A DNA stretch of 64,000 bases from Macrophomina tecta (taxonomy: Eukaryota > Ascomycota > Dothideomycetes > Botryosphaeriales > Botryosphaeriaceae). The notes below the pieces were generated by a model, which was given only the letters and a program-made list of their open reading frames with translations, was not told where the DNA came from and did not search any database. This document shows positions 24,805 to 35,528 of the stretch, piece after piece; position 1 is the first letter of the stretch; every line of letters begins with the position of its first letter. The stretch is from contig JAKSGN010000036.1 of assembly GCA_024180945.1 (NCBI GenBank), forward strand, positions 744,001-808,000, written 5' to 3'. A program made the translations under genes and the position numbers.

Positions 24805-25718
24805 CTGCGGAGCTTTGGAGCTCCCGCAGACGGGCGGCGGGCGGCGGCGGGTCGAGCGCTGCGGGCCTGGGTGCGCGGGACGGCTTCGGGAGCAGCCCTG
24901 GCAGGTCGTCAATTGCGGCGGCTCTGGCACGTGTCGGTGGGCGGGAGGGTCAGCTGGCGGCGCTGGCGTGACGCTGACGGGCAGAGCGGAAGCAGCAGCT
25001 GCATGGCGGCCCAAGGTCTCGACTCTGGCGGGCTGGTGGTGACGGCGGAGGCTCCTGCGACATCACTGAGCTCACGCAGGGGCAGCGGCGGCGGCGGCGC
25101 ATTGCGTGCGCGGCTCAGCAGCTTGTCTGCCAGCCTGCACGCACGCACACAGGCGGATTGCATGTTTGCGCTTTGTCCAGCGGGTGCAACGCGGGCGCGC
25201 CCACCACAGCGCTGCCCTTCTGCCGCGCGCGCGCGCGCTCTCACTTATCGCGGATTTGTGACATCTCACATTGCGCGCTGACGTCTCGTGTCGTCCAGCG
25301 CCCCGCGTGCTTTCTCGCGCACCCTGGGCTGCGCGCTCCCCAATTCGACCAGCTGCATTTCTGCATCGCAGGACAGCACCGCGCGCTCTCTCTTCATGAC
25401 GCCCCGCGAGCCCCAGCCCACGCTGCTCCCGCCCCGAACACCACCCGTCCGCCGCTTCTGCCTAGCTGGATGAGGCTGTAGAACCGCTCGAGACACCATG
25501 TCACTGCAATTGTCGCCGTGCCCTGTTTCAACCACCTGCATGCCCGGCCTCACCTCCCTCTAAAACCTTTTCTCTTGCGGTGGAAGCGAGCCAACGGCCC
25601 TCAACAACCCTACCAATCCCAAGCCTTTCGGCCGTCGAGCCCATCCCGGCCCAGCTTTCCATCCATCCGCCTATTGCCACCCTCGCTCTGTTAAGCCCCA
25701 GGGCCGCCTGCCCCCGCC
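24805..25718. promoter_or_regulatory. Divergent promoter region, RabGAP / Mms1-like gene
   Basis: About 0.9 kb of GC-rich, low-complexity DNA separates the two divergent start codons. It contains alternating purine-pyrimidine tracts (CGCGCGCG near 25222-25232). No gene is recognised in it. Confidence 0.45.
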
Positions 25719-28700
25719 ATGGCTCTGCAGACGGGCGTCTTTGAAAACGGCCAGTGGGTCACTCGCCGGGTAAGCGTCCAGGACATCCTGCACCAAAACT
25801 CCCAGCGCGAGTCCCATCCCCAGCCCCTCCCCTTCAAGCCCCCCATGGAACAGCCCGTCGTCGGCCTCCTCTCCAGGACCGTCCTGCAGAGCCCTGTGGT
25901 CAACTGGATCATCCCCGCCCGCGTGCGCAACCGGGAGAGGAACGACGTCGTTTTCATCGGCGAGGACTTCATCCAGCTCAAAGAGGTTCTGCCCAATGCC
26001 CACCTCGAGCATGTCAGCACCAAGGCCGACTTTGGCTCCCGCATCCGCGCTGCCAGGGTCTTCGGAGAGCCCAGGAAGTTCATCCACCCGCCCATGACCG
26101 AGAAGGCCCAGATTCCCGCGGAAACGGACTGGAACGAGGTTGTTCCTCCCCAGCTGCTCGTGCTCACCCTCGAGTCCCAAGAGCTGCTGTTTCTCTTCGC
26201 TCGCCCCCAACGAGATGGAACTGTCGAATGGAAGGAGAGCTGCATACCGCTCTCTCCTGACGCATCCTTGCTCGAACAGCCTGGCAAGCATCTGGCCGTA
26301 GATCCTCGCTCCAGAGCTCTCGCCGTGGGCGCCTCCGAAAGCTCCATTTTCATCTACGCAGCCAAGCCAATGCCCGAGCTGCGGAATAATTTTCACCATG
26401 ATACCCAAAACTGGACGCCGCTGAAGTCAGAGCGGCCGGTTGCTATTCCCGGCACCATCCTCAAGATGGAATTTCTCTATCCCGAACCCGACGATGAACA
26501 TCATGTAATCCTTTTGGTCATATACTCACGAGACGGCAAGACACGCATGTCGTGCTATGAGTGGGACCACAGACAGGGGCTTTCTCGCATTCGCCCAGTC
26601 GTTGAGGGCTTCCCGTTGCATCACAGTAAGTCATCTATGATTTTTGTCATGCCCAGTCGCTGACGAGCATGTCAGACCAGCGCAATCCCCAATTGCTCAT
26701 TCCTTTGCAGCATGGGCCGTCTTTTGTCCTTGCGGGCCATGTGGAGATATACCTTCACCAAGAAATCATGACGGGCAACCCGAAAAGAAGTTCTGTGAGT
26801 TTGTCAAAGGAAGAAGGTCCTCGATATCCAGGTAACTCGCAGCGTTTTCCCACTTGGACAAGCTGGGCAAGGACTGGGCGCAATTGGATCTGGAACAACA
26901 AACAGGAAGAGAACTTCTATCTCGTCCGTGAAGACGGCGTTGTACACTACATGCAGGTCAACTCCCGCAGTGGCGCGTTGACGAGCAAAGCCGGTCATTT
27001 CATGTGTAATGTTGCTTCCGCATTCGCTAGTCTGGATGTCGGATATTATCTGGATACTCCCGACGTTCTCGTGACTGCCGGTGATATGTCCCCTGGCGAG
27101 ATCGTCAAGGTAAGATTGCATCGCATCCCTGATTGGACCATGCATAACATCTCGGCAGATTGGCCAGTGGCGCGACGAGATCCAGTTCAACGACCGCAAA
27201 GGTTCCCAACGAACGAGAGCGCAGATAATGGAGCCTGACTTCATCAACGCAATCCAGAATTGGTCGCCTACCTTGGACTTGATTCTCGCAGACGGATCTC
27301 ATTCCAGCAATCCGATCCGTGGCGGTCGGAGACGGGTATTAGCAACCTCCGGCAGGCACCCTCACGGTGCGATAACCGAAATCCGTGCTGGTCTGAATGC
27401 CAAGCTGGGCCTCACGTTCGAGGAGGAAGATCTTGCGGGTGTGACTGGCTTCTGGCCTTTTCCAGATTCTTCGGAGAACGGCGTGTACTTCCTGCTGTCC
27501 TACCCATCCTCGAGCATCCTTCTCCACATTGCCGGAGATGCTTCCGATGTAGATCCCGAATTCGACGAGCAAAACTCGGGTATCGATTTCGACAACGAGA
27601 CGCTAATAGCAGACACGCTCGAGCATGGTCTTGCCGTTCAAGTAACACCCAGAGCGTTGATAGTCCTCGACACGTTCTCCCCCGAAAAAGCCTTGCCGAG
27701 GAGGGGCTCTTGGAGCATACCATCCGAGGAAACACTTCTGGCAGCCTCGGTATTCCCAAATCGGTCCACTGTGTACGCTGGTATCCGGGGACAAGACGGA
27801 TTCTCACTGCAAGCCAAGAGGATAGGACCCAGAGGTGATGAGGTCAAATTCGAGTCTACTGGGGAGGTGGCGCTGAGTGCAGATCCCACGTGCGTCCAGG
27901 TTTTGGAGTATGACGCGGTTGGCCTGCTTCTTGTGGCTACTACCGACGGGCTGATTCAGCTGTACAAGATTCAGGAAGACGGTGGTATTGGACCCTTGTT
28001 AGAACAACACCAGATCTGGCAAGATGATTCCACTCAAGAAACACTGAATGCTTGTCAAAGTGCCGTGCTTCTGCACAACAGCCCGTCAAATGCAGCAGCA
28101 GCCGAAGTTGCCGTCGTATGCGGTCTTCGAAGTGGTGATCTCTACGTCATTGAGTTTTCGCCCAGCAAGCTTGCGCAGAAGCTCCATGGAGCAAGACCAG
28201 CGTCTTCAATCCACCCCAGCCAGTCCAGCGACGCCACAGCCATCTTCGCCAGCAGAAGAATAACTCTGGGCCACACGCCGGCATCTGTCATGCGTGACAC
28301 TGAAGGTGGCGCCAGCCTTGCATTCGCCACTTGTGGTGCGGAATTCTACCGACTGGACTATAGTAACGGTCGTGCCATTGGCTTGGAGGTCACTAATATA
28401 TGGTTTACTGACCGTAACCGGCCCAACTTCCAGCAGAGTCCAGTGTCCACCGTCTGCAGAATACCACGCGAGAGTTATTTGATCCGTGATCTTGGCGGAG
28501 CTCTGGTCTGTATATCCGGGACTTCCTTCCTTGTCGCGCAGCTGGAAGAAGAAAGACATATGGTCCCAAGGAGTATCCCGACTCTAGGAACCCCGAACAG
28601 AGTCATATACTCTGAAGGACTGAAAGCTATTTTTGTGGCATGCCTGGAATCACACACATTTGATCCCGTCTCGCGAGATGGCCGTGAGCGCCGGTTTGCT

Positions 28701-30393
28701 CAAAGCTACATCCGAATGTACGAAGATGGTCCAAGTGCAACAAGCACGGAGCCAACTGCCGAGTACAAACTTCCACCCACCGCTCGAGTTAATGCACTCT
28801 CCACCTGGGTCTTGGAGAATAGCAACGGAAAACAATATCCGCAGATCGTCGTCGGCACAGTCGAGGGCGATGGCCGGAAGGGAGGTGTGCGGTGCATCAG
28901 GGAAACGAAAAAGGACGGTAAATCGAAGCTGGAAATAGCAAAGGAAATCAGCTACAAACAGCAAGTCACTGCCGTCGCCAGCTACGGGCCGTCCAATTTC
29001 CTTGTGGTGTGTTACGGGCGGAAGCTTGTCGTCTACCAGTACTTGAAGGACACCAGGCGGTGAGTATTTGCTACTAAAAAAATATTGGCATCGGATTCTG
29101 ATCGTTCTTTGGAGTAGTATTCAACAAGTTGGCGAGCATGACCTGCCATCACCCGGTCTCTACGTCACCACTGAAGCGCCTTTCATTTACGTATCGACCG
29201 CATGCGATTCGCTCATCGTTTTGAAAGCGGATCATGACAAATCCACCAACTCGATGACGTTCGAGCTTCTATTCTCTGACCGGCAAGCCCGCGACACCTC
29301 ATTCCACCTCCCACTCAACGTCCCTCAAATCTCAAATCGTCCAAGAAACGAAGCCACAGGCGCTGCAGCAGATCAATTTATTTCAAACGTATTTGACGGT
29401 ACGCATAACAATGGCTTATTCGCGCCGTCAAGATCGCCGGAGACGCCCTCCACCAATCTTGTCCTCGTCGCCGACAAAGCCGGATCCTTGACCCTCCTCC
29501 ACCTCCCACGGAAACGAACGCACCAAACCGCCGCCCCAACCCTCCTCGAAGCTTCTCTACCACGCAGCGTCATGCGTCTCCGCCGCGGCCTCATTCGACC
29601 GACGCTCCAGTATCACCAGAGCCACACGCAGGGCGCGATCGCAGCAAGGGGCGTCCTCGTCAACGACATCGTTGGCGCGGCCTCGGACGGCACGCTTTTC
29701 GGCTTTTCGCTCGTCGATGAGCGGGCCTGGCGACTGTTGCGCTTCCTGCAGAACCTCTGCTGCATGCTGGACCGTGAGAAGCGCGCAGAGCGGCCCGGCG
29801 GCATGCTTGTGCCGCTCGTCAACCTCGGCCTGTCGCACCGCCTGATCGCAGGGCCCGTCCGCCTGCTTGATGACACGGATATTGAGGCTGTCGCGAGCCC
29901 CCAGCCAGCGGATAGCTTGATGGACGTCGATGGCTTGAGCGAGAATGACTTCTCTGCCGAGATGGACCTCGATAGCTCGTCAACCCCGGCCGATTCATCC
30001 AGTAGCAGCTCGTTTGCTTCGCCTCATCCTGCGCTGGGTGCAGGCCTGCATAGGACGAATGGGACGGCGCTGCATGCGCAGGGGTCGCGCCTGCATACGC
30101 AAGACCGCAGCGCGGAGGCGCTGTTGAGAGCGCTCGATCCGGATAAGGATGTGACGGGGCTCAAGCGCAGGACGGCGTATCATGTGGATGGCGATGTGCT
30201 GGTGCGGTTCCTGGGGAGGGAGGGGGAGCGTTTGTTGTGCGCGATGCTGGAGATCGTGTGCCGCGGCGGTCCGAACGGTGCGGGCGAGGATATCAGGCGG
30301 AGGTTCATGGAGTGTGCGGAGGACGTGTTGGGTGAGAGCGGTGCGGGTGAGATGGAGGCGCATGGTGCCGCGGGGATGAATGGAGGATGGGCC

Positions 30394-30425
<32 letters not shown>

Positions 30426-30489
30426 GATGGCTGAGGCGGCGGGACGAGTTGTCGGTTGGCTGAGGAGCGTGTTGGCTCCGGTCCTGTGA
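25719..30489 (+). CDS. DDB1/CPSF160/Mms1-like beta-propeller protein (Mms1_N type)
   Basis: Four exons: 25719-26625, 26676-27109, 27159-29059, 29118-30489; 1537 aa. The phases agree at all three short introns (49-58 nt). The N-terminus (GLLSRTVLQSPVVNWIIPAR) and the repeated hydrophobic strands with terminal Asp/Gly resemble the Mms1_N/CPSF-A superfamily, large triple-beta-propeller scaffolds that include DDB1, SF3B3/Rse1, CPSF160/Cft1 and Mms1. Within that superfamily it most resembles the fungal group annotated by the Mms1 N-terminal domain. Whether it serves in a cullin E3 ligase, in RNA processing or elsewhere cannot be told from sequence alone. The C-terminal part has a Ser-rich acidic stretch (about 1340-1370) and a run of ten Asp encoded by a GAT repeat (about 30394-30425). 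It is divergent from the RabGAP and followed by the Yip1 gene on the same strand. Confidence 0.75.
30394..30428. repeat. (GAT)n microsatellite encoding an Asp run
   Basis: A trinucleotide GAT repeat inside the last exon of the Mms1-like gene is translated as ten consecutive Asp. Length variation would keep frame and change only the acidic run. Confidence 0.85.
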
Positions 30490-31183
30490 GGCAGCATGGT
30501 GGTGGCCCAACTGGTTTTGGGTCCCTTCGGCGGCCCGGGGCCTGGGATTTCTTTCAGTGCTCTGAGATGTGTGCCTAGCGGCCTGTTTTTCTCGCACTCT
30601 CTTCTACCATGTCTTTTTACCCTAATCCTGGCACTCCACTCCCCCTCGTCCTACCTGTTGCATTTAACGTTCGGACTCACATAAACACGGCTGCATCCGT
30701 CGGCTATCTGTAGTTCCGGTTTGTTCCTGGGTCGGCATTCTGGTTTGCTTCCGCATCATCGGTAGCCCGGTAGGTGTGGTCTCGTTCTCTTTTGGGGGCG
30801 GTGTGTTCTGATAGACGGCCATCAACATAGCAAAACTATCATAGCATGTATTATCAAATGTCGATATTTGCGGTGCAATGGGAGTTTCCTGTGAGCTGTT
30901 GTCTCCCACTGCGCTCCAGACTTGGGATTCGCAGTGATGGACATGAAACAAGGCCCTTGCATGGCCGGGAAAGGGCGATGGCCGTTTCAGGCGCATGAAA
31001 CGCGTACCATCTGCGGCAACGAATAACGCGGCAGTTCGGCATGACTCGCGCGCAAGCATCAAGTTGACAGCTCGCCTTCATCGCCCCGGCCACGAAGCTC
31101 CAAACAGCTCCACCACCAAAGAGCTCCCTTTCTTTTCCGCCTCGCAAGCATCCAAAACCCCTCCCCAGCGACTTCCGCCCACC
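30490..31183. other. Spacer before the Yip1-family gene
   Basis: The 3' flank of the Mms1-like gene and the leader and promoter of the next gene lie here. No coding region is supported. Confidence 0.5.
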
Positions 31184-32435
31184 ATGTCGAACCGGGGCTA
31201 CGATGTCGTCGTCGACGTCGACTCTGAGGTGCGTTCTCCTCCCACCGCCGCGCAATTGCTCGTTGCTCGCGGCCAGGCAGGCAAACTCCCGAAAGGACTC
31301 CCGCAGCTGACGCGCGTTGCCGCAACCCCAGGGCGACCTAGGCCACACCGACCTGCAAGAAGACCTCGAATTCCACCCCTCCAGTACGCTCCGCCCGCGC
31401 CCTACCTCCTTCCGCCCTCTCCAGCTAACACAGGCACCCTCCGCGCAGACTTCGACAGCACCGACCAAGGCAAGATCGCGCCGGACACCGCCCCCTCGAG
31501 CGGCCACCGCCGCGGCGGTTCGCGCAGCTCGGCCTTCGGCGGCGCGCAATCCTCGTCCTCGCGCAGCGCGCCCGGCGCCGGCGCCTCCGGCTCGAAACGC
31601 TACCTCTGGAGCATCGGCTACTACCAGCAATTCTTCGACGTCGACACCAACGAGGTGCTCAAGCGCTGCGGGGCCGCCATCTTCCCCCTGCGCTCCAACT
31701 TCCTCGACGTGCTCGACGGCAACCCGGACCTGTATGGCCCCGTCTGGATCGCGACCACGGTCGTCATGATCCTGTTCCTGACGGGGACCATGAGCCAGTA
31801 CCTCGCGCGCTCGGGCGATGACCACTTCCCGTACGATTTCAGGCTGCTGAGTGGCGGCGCAGGGCTCGTGTATGGGTATACGTTGGTGGTGCCGGTGGCG
31901 CTGTGGGGCGTGTTGAGGTGGTTTGGCAGTGAGAGCGCGAATGTGTTGGAGTGTTGGGCGTTGTATGGGTATGCCAATATTATTTGGATACCCGTCGCGC
32001 TGATTAGCTGGAGTCCGGTGCAGAGTAAGTGCTTGGAGAGGTCACATTCGAAAAGGGAGAAGGAGAGAGAGAGTGTGTGTGTATGTGCGCGCGCGGATGC
32101 TGACGTTGCTTGCTTCTGTTAGTCCTGAACTACGTCTTCGTCGGCGTGGGCTTTGGTGTCTCGGCCTTCTTCCTATTCCGCAACCTTAACCCCGTCTTGA
32201 GCGCGACGGATGTCAAGACGTCGAAGATGCTGCTGATTGTGGTTGTGGCGCTGCATGCCGGGTTGGCGATTGCGATCAAGATCCTGTTCTTTGCGTAAGT
32301 AGCCGAGGAGACTCGTACGGGTTCGAGGTGCTGATCTGACAACTTTACAGACAAGGAAGCCCAGTCGCCAAGAAACACGACGACCACGATGACGACGATA
32401 AGGGCAGGCTGCTGAAGATGCTATTCCGCTTCTAA
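31184..32435 (+). CDS. Yip1-family Golgi/ER membrane protein (YIPF1/2-like)
   Basis: Five exons: 31184-31228, 31332-31383, 31425-32024, 32123-32294, 32351-32435; 317 aa. Introns are 103, 41, 98 and 56 nt with GT/AG ends and consistent phases. A polar N-terminal half (Gly/Ser-rich, residues about 40-80) contains GDLGHTDLQEDLEFH. It is followed by WSIGYYQQFFDVDTNEVLKR, the conserved entry to the Yip1 domain. Five hydrophobic segments follow, starting near residue 136 (VWIATTVVMILFLTG), with a Trp-rich loop and the final MLLIVVVALHAGLAIAIKILFF. The short tail is His/Asp-rich then basic. Family members bind Rab GTPases and act in vesicle transport at the Golgi/ER. The start ATG lies in a CACCATG context. 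Confidence 0.85.
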
Positions 32436-33574
32436 GGCAAAGGGGAGCACTCGTCGGGAAGGCCGTACACTCAAAATCAAAAGGCCCCCAAGCATGACGC
32501 TCGGATGGGATGTTTACTTGCATTTTGGACTCGTCCGGTGTTGATTTTTCTCAAGCATCTGGAATGCTCGTTTTCTAGGACGAGGGGTAGGGAAAGTGTT
32601 TTATTAGGAATACAACAGGGCCTGTATCATTAAGTGCGGAGTCTTGAGAGGAACTGCAATGCAGAGAGATACCTTGGATTGTTGGAAGTGGCATGTACTG
32701 TAAGGACGCGTAAAGTGATGGTGACTCTGTGGCCAAAAAAAGAAAAAGAAAAAGAAAAGGCCAATGAGGATTGAGCAGGCTTTCTGGGATGCCAGTTTTT
32801 CGATGGGTTTAAGAGCTGACAATTGGCTCCTCCTTTGCTCACTACATTGCAAAATCCTAGGCCTCTTGCGGTGAGTAATGAATTTAGTCTGACTTCTGTC
32901 TAATATCAATGACGACTACGTAGAATTGAGGCCCACGCTGATGAGCTGCTGTTCTCCGCTCACCTTTCGATGACCCGTCGGCCTCAAGAGCGGCCCCGGG
33001 CTCTCAAGAATTGAGTCCTCTCTACACCCTTATATGCATGCAATGGACCATCAAAATATTTATCTGGCCTCACTAAATAAACTTTCCCTAAATGTCCTCT
33101 AATTACTATATATGGTTAACGCCTGAGCTCGCGTGCGGTTGGCTCTCCCGCAATGCCGCGAAGCGCCGCAGACTTCAACAGCGTTAGCGAGCCCAATCAC
33201 CATCCCAGTCGGATTACCCCAGGCGGCTACAAGACAGTTTCATGATGGTGCTGTGCCGCAACACATGATTTCTCGGATGGTAAGAAAAGAACAGCCTGGA
33301 TGTGGACCCGTCTTCAATTCTCAATCCTGCCACAGGCTCGTGCTTGGCTCTTTACCACAAGGACGACCACGAAGATGGCACCTCGGTCCAGTGTGACGAG
33401 AACAGCCTCTCATTGGTTGATATGGTCATTTTTATTCTCATCTACCGGCGCACGCTCATTATGCGGCATGCTTGATCCAAGAAGTCAGTAAATCACAGAT
33501 CAGAGTTCCTAATCTCCCACCCCTTTAATATTTTTTTTTTTAAAAAAAAAAAGAGTGCGAAATCCATACGCTGA
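32436..33574. other. AT-richer spacer
   Basis: No gene is seen. The region from about 32880 to 33560 is richer in A and T than flanking genes and leads into the decayed kelch gene. It contains an A-rich stretch (about 32734-32759) and a T-run/A-run palindrome at about 33529-33552. Confidence 0.45.
33529..33552. repeat. Perfect T-run/A-run palindrome
   Basis: A run of about twelve T is followed at once by about eleven A, so the sequence is its own reverse complement and could extrude as a hairpin. It sits just upstream of the kelch pseudogene. Confidence 0.8.
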
Positions 33575-35189
33575 TCCATTTCACCATCACCTCTCAGCCG
33601 CCATCCTCGACAACCGGCTCTTCTGATCCAGCGGCAACTACACCCTCTCCTCCACCTCCGCCTCCGCCTCAAGCACCACCACCACCACCTGAACCAACAC
33701 CACCTCTCTCTACTGGCTCCGCCTCACCGACACCACCGCCCCGCTCGACGTCCACGGCCCCATCTCCACCGACCTCATCCACTCAGTCCTCCTCCCCAGC
33801 GACGCCCTGCCGGCGGCCAGACCCCGCAGTCCGGCGGCGGCGGCGCCTGCACCTTCTTCGCCTCGAGACGATCGCGGGCGGGCGCATCGCGTTCGGGAGC
33901 AACAGCGAGGGGGTGTGCGCGCGCCAACCCCCGCACGGGGACGTCGTGGAACACGCGCGGGTGGGCGATGGCCTTCAATGGGACGGATAATGGGACGGTG
34001 AAGTTGCGCGGGCGACGAGCCGCCCGAGTGGAGATTCCTGACGGCGCGGTCCGGGGAGGAGCAGGGCCCGGCTATCCTGAAGGGGGCGATGGTGTTCGTG
34101 AGGGTGGGCCGGGCCGGCGTGTTGGTCGCGTTTGGCGGGTACGGCACGGCGGGCGAGGGCAGCCAGTTCGCCCAGGGGGGCGGCTGGGAGTGGGACCAGC
34201 GGGATTTCAGCGACGTTTATGTGTACGACGTCTTCTCCAGCACTTGGTCAGTTGCGTGGCTTGGCCTGTTGTGCTGCTTGAACGGGAGGAGGAGCGGTGC
34301 GCTGGTGCTGACTGGTGCGTGTGTGAATAGGTACCGTCACAACGCCACCGGCGAAATCCCAGAGAAGCGCAGCGAGTTCTGTGCCGGCGTCTCGTCTGCC
34401 CCAGATGATTCAAGCTTCCAGATCACGATGACCGGCGGGTGGGATCAGTTCCATGGCAGGGCTTTTCAAAGACGTTTAGGTCCTCAGCTTGCCGTCCTTC
34501 CGCTGGATCCGGGTCTGCGCCTCGAACAATCCAGATAAGGCTGTCGAGCCGAGCCCTGACCGCAATCGACACAAGTGCGCATGTGGCAGGATTCGCAGAT
34601 GATTGTGACAGGAGGCCTCGCTACCCTTGGGCTTGGCATTACGGCGTCTCTAAACGACGTTTGCAATGAGACATATCCGCCGATCAGAGTGCTGGACACT
34701 TCAACGCATACGTGGCGGACTCAATTCCACCCGCGACTGGAATATTCCGTGCCAGACACGGTGACGGCGATGACCGGTGGGAAGTAAGTGCAACACGACA
34801 AGAGCCTCCACGCTCACCGGGACACGGATCATACTGACTTGGATACGTTCAGTTCAAAGGGAGGTGCCGTTCTGAACTCCCCGGCCGCAGGCTGGAGTTC
34901 GGATGAACTGCCTACAACCTTTTCGCAGAGGGTTGCCAGAGACAGTGATGACTCAACGGCTTCTACTGGTGCAGCAGCTCATAGTGCCTCTGATGATAGC
35001 GGGGACGGCCTTTCAGGAGGAGCTATTGCGGGTATCGTGGTTGGCGTCATTGCTGTTCTAACCGCACTGCTTCTGGTTTCCTTGTCGTGGAGGAGGAAGA
35101 GACTGCAACGGGCGAGGGCCGCGGTGACGGAAAGTGTGCAGGAGGAAATCGAACAGCAGAAAGCAGAGGTGGAAGCACACGAGCGATAG
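33575..35189 (+). pseudogene. Decayed kelch-repeat single-pass membrane protein
   Basis: Pieces of one protein are readable in order but in different frames. The 5' part (LSAAILDNRLF, then TSLYWLRLTDTTAPLD) is broken by in-frame TGA codons at 33624 and 33690 and then slips frame near 33810-33960. A kelch segment follows (VLVAFGGYGT..., DVYVYDVFSSTW), then a normal-looking intron 34247-34330 that joins to YRHNATGEIPEKRSEFC. After GGWDQFHGRAF the frame shifts again near 34465-34485 with a TAG, and once more near 34577. The 3' part resumes with QMIVTGGL, an intron 34787-34850, then a Gly/Ser stalk and a membrane segment (AGIVVGVIAVLTALLLVSLSW) and a charged tail ending at 35189. Relatives are fungal cell-surface kelch proteins. 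Each break could in principle be a sequence error, but several independent ones argue for decay. Confidence 0.7.
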
Positions 35190-35528
35190 CGGCATGAGCT
35201 GGATATGGGAACTGCTTTATATGAGATGCATGCAGCGCCGGTCATTGCAAGACCTGCGGAGCTTCCAGTTCAACCAAGGCCGCCGGAGCTACGATAAGAG
35301 TGTGTTTAATCATGAGTAAACGATAGCTGAGGGAATTTTGACATATCGCATTAGGTTGCAACCATGGCCTACTTCCAGATTCCTATTGGGGGAGTTCAGC
35401 CGGTGTATAAGTAACAGGACACGGTATATGAATTTAAAGAGATAAAAGTGGAGTATGAACAATATCTGTAGTATTTAATGCTGGCCCTCGAAGGCCGCTC
35501 GACGTACCTCTATATCCCGAAAGTGTCA
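35190..35528. other. Convergent 3' spacer
   Basis: This is the space between the end of the kelch pseudogene (+) and the end of the permease gene (-). Nothing else is recognised. Confidence 0.5.

Noticed and set aside
24403..25281. 292-codon plus-strand open frame
   Set aside because: It overlaps RabGAP exons 1-2 antisense and then GC-rich promoter DNA, with no domain.
32734..32759. A-rich AAAAAGAAAAAG tract as a poly-A tail of a retroposed gene
   Set aside because: It is a short purine tract; there is no coding sequence or target-site duplication next to it.
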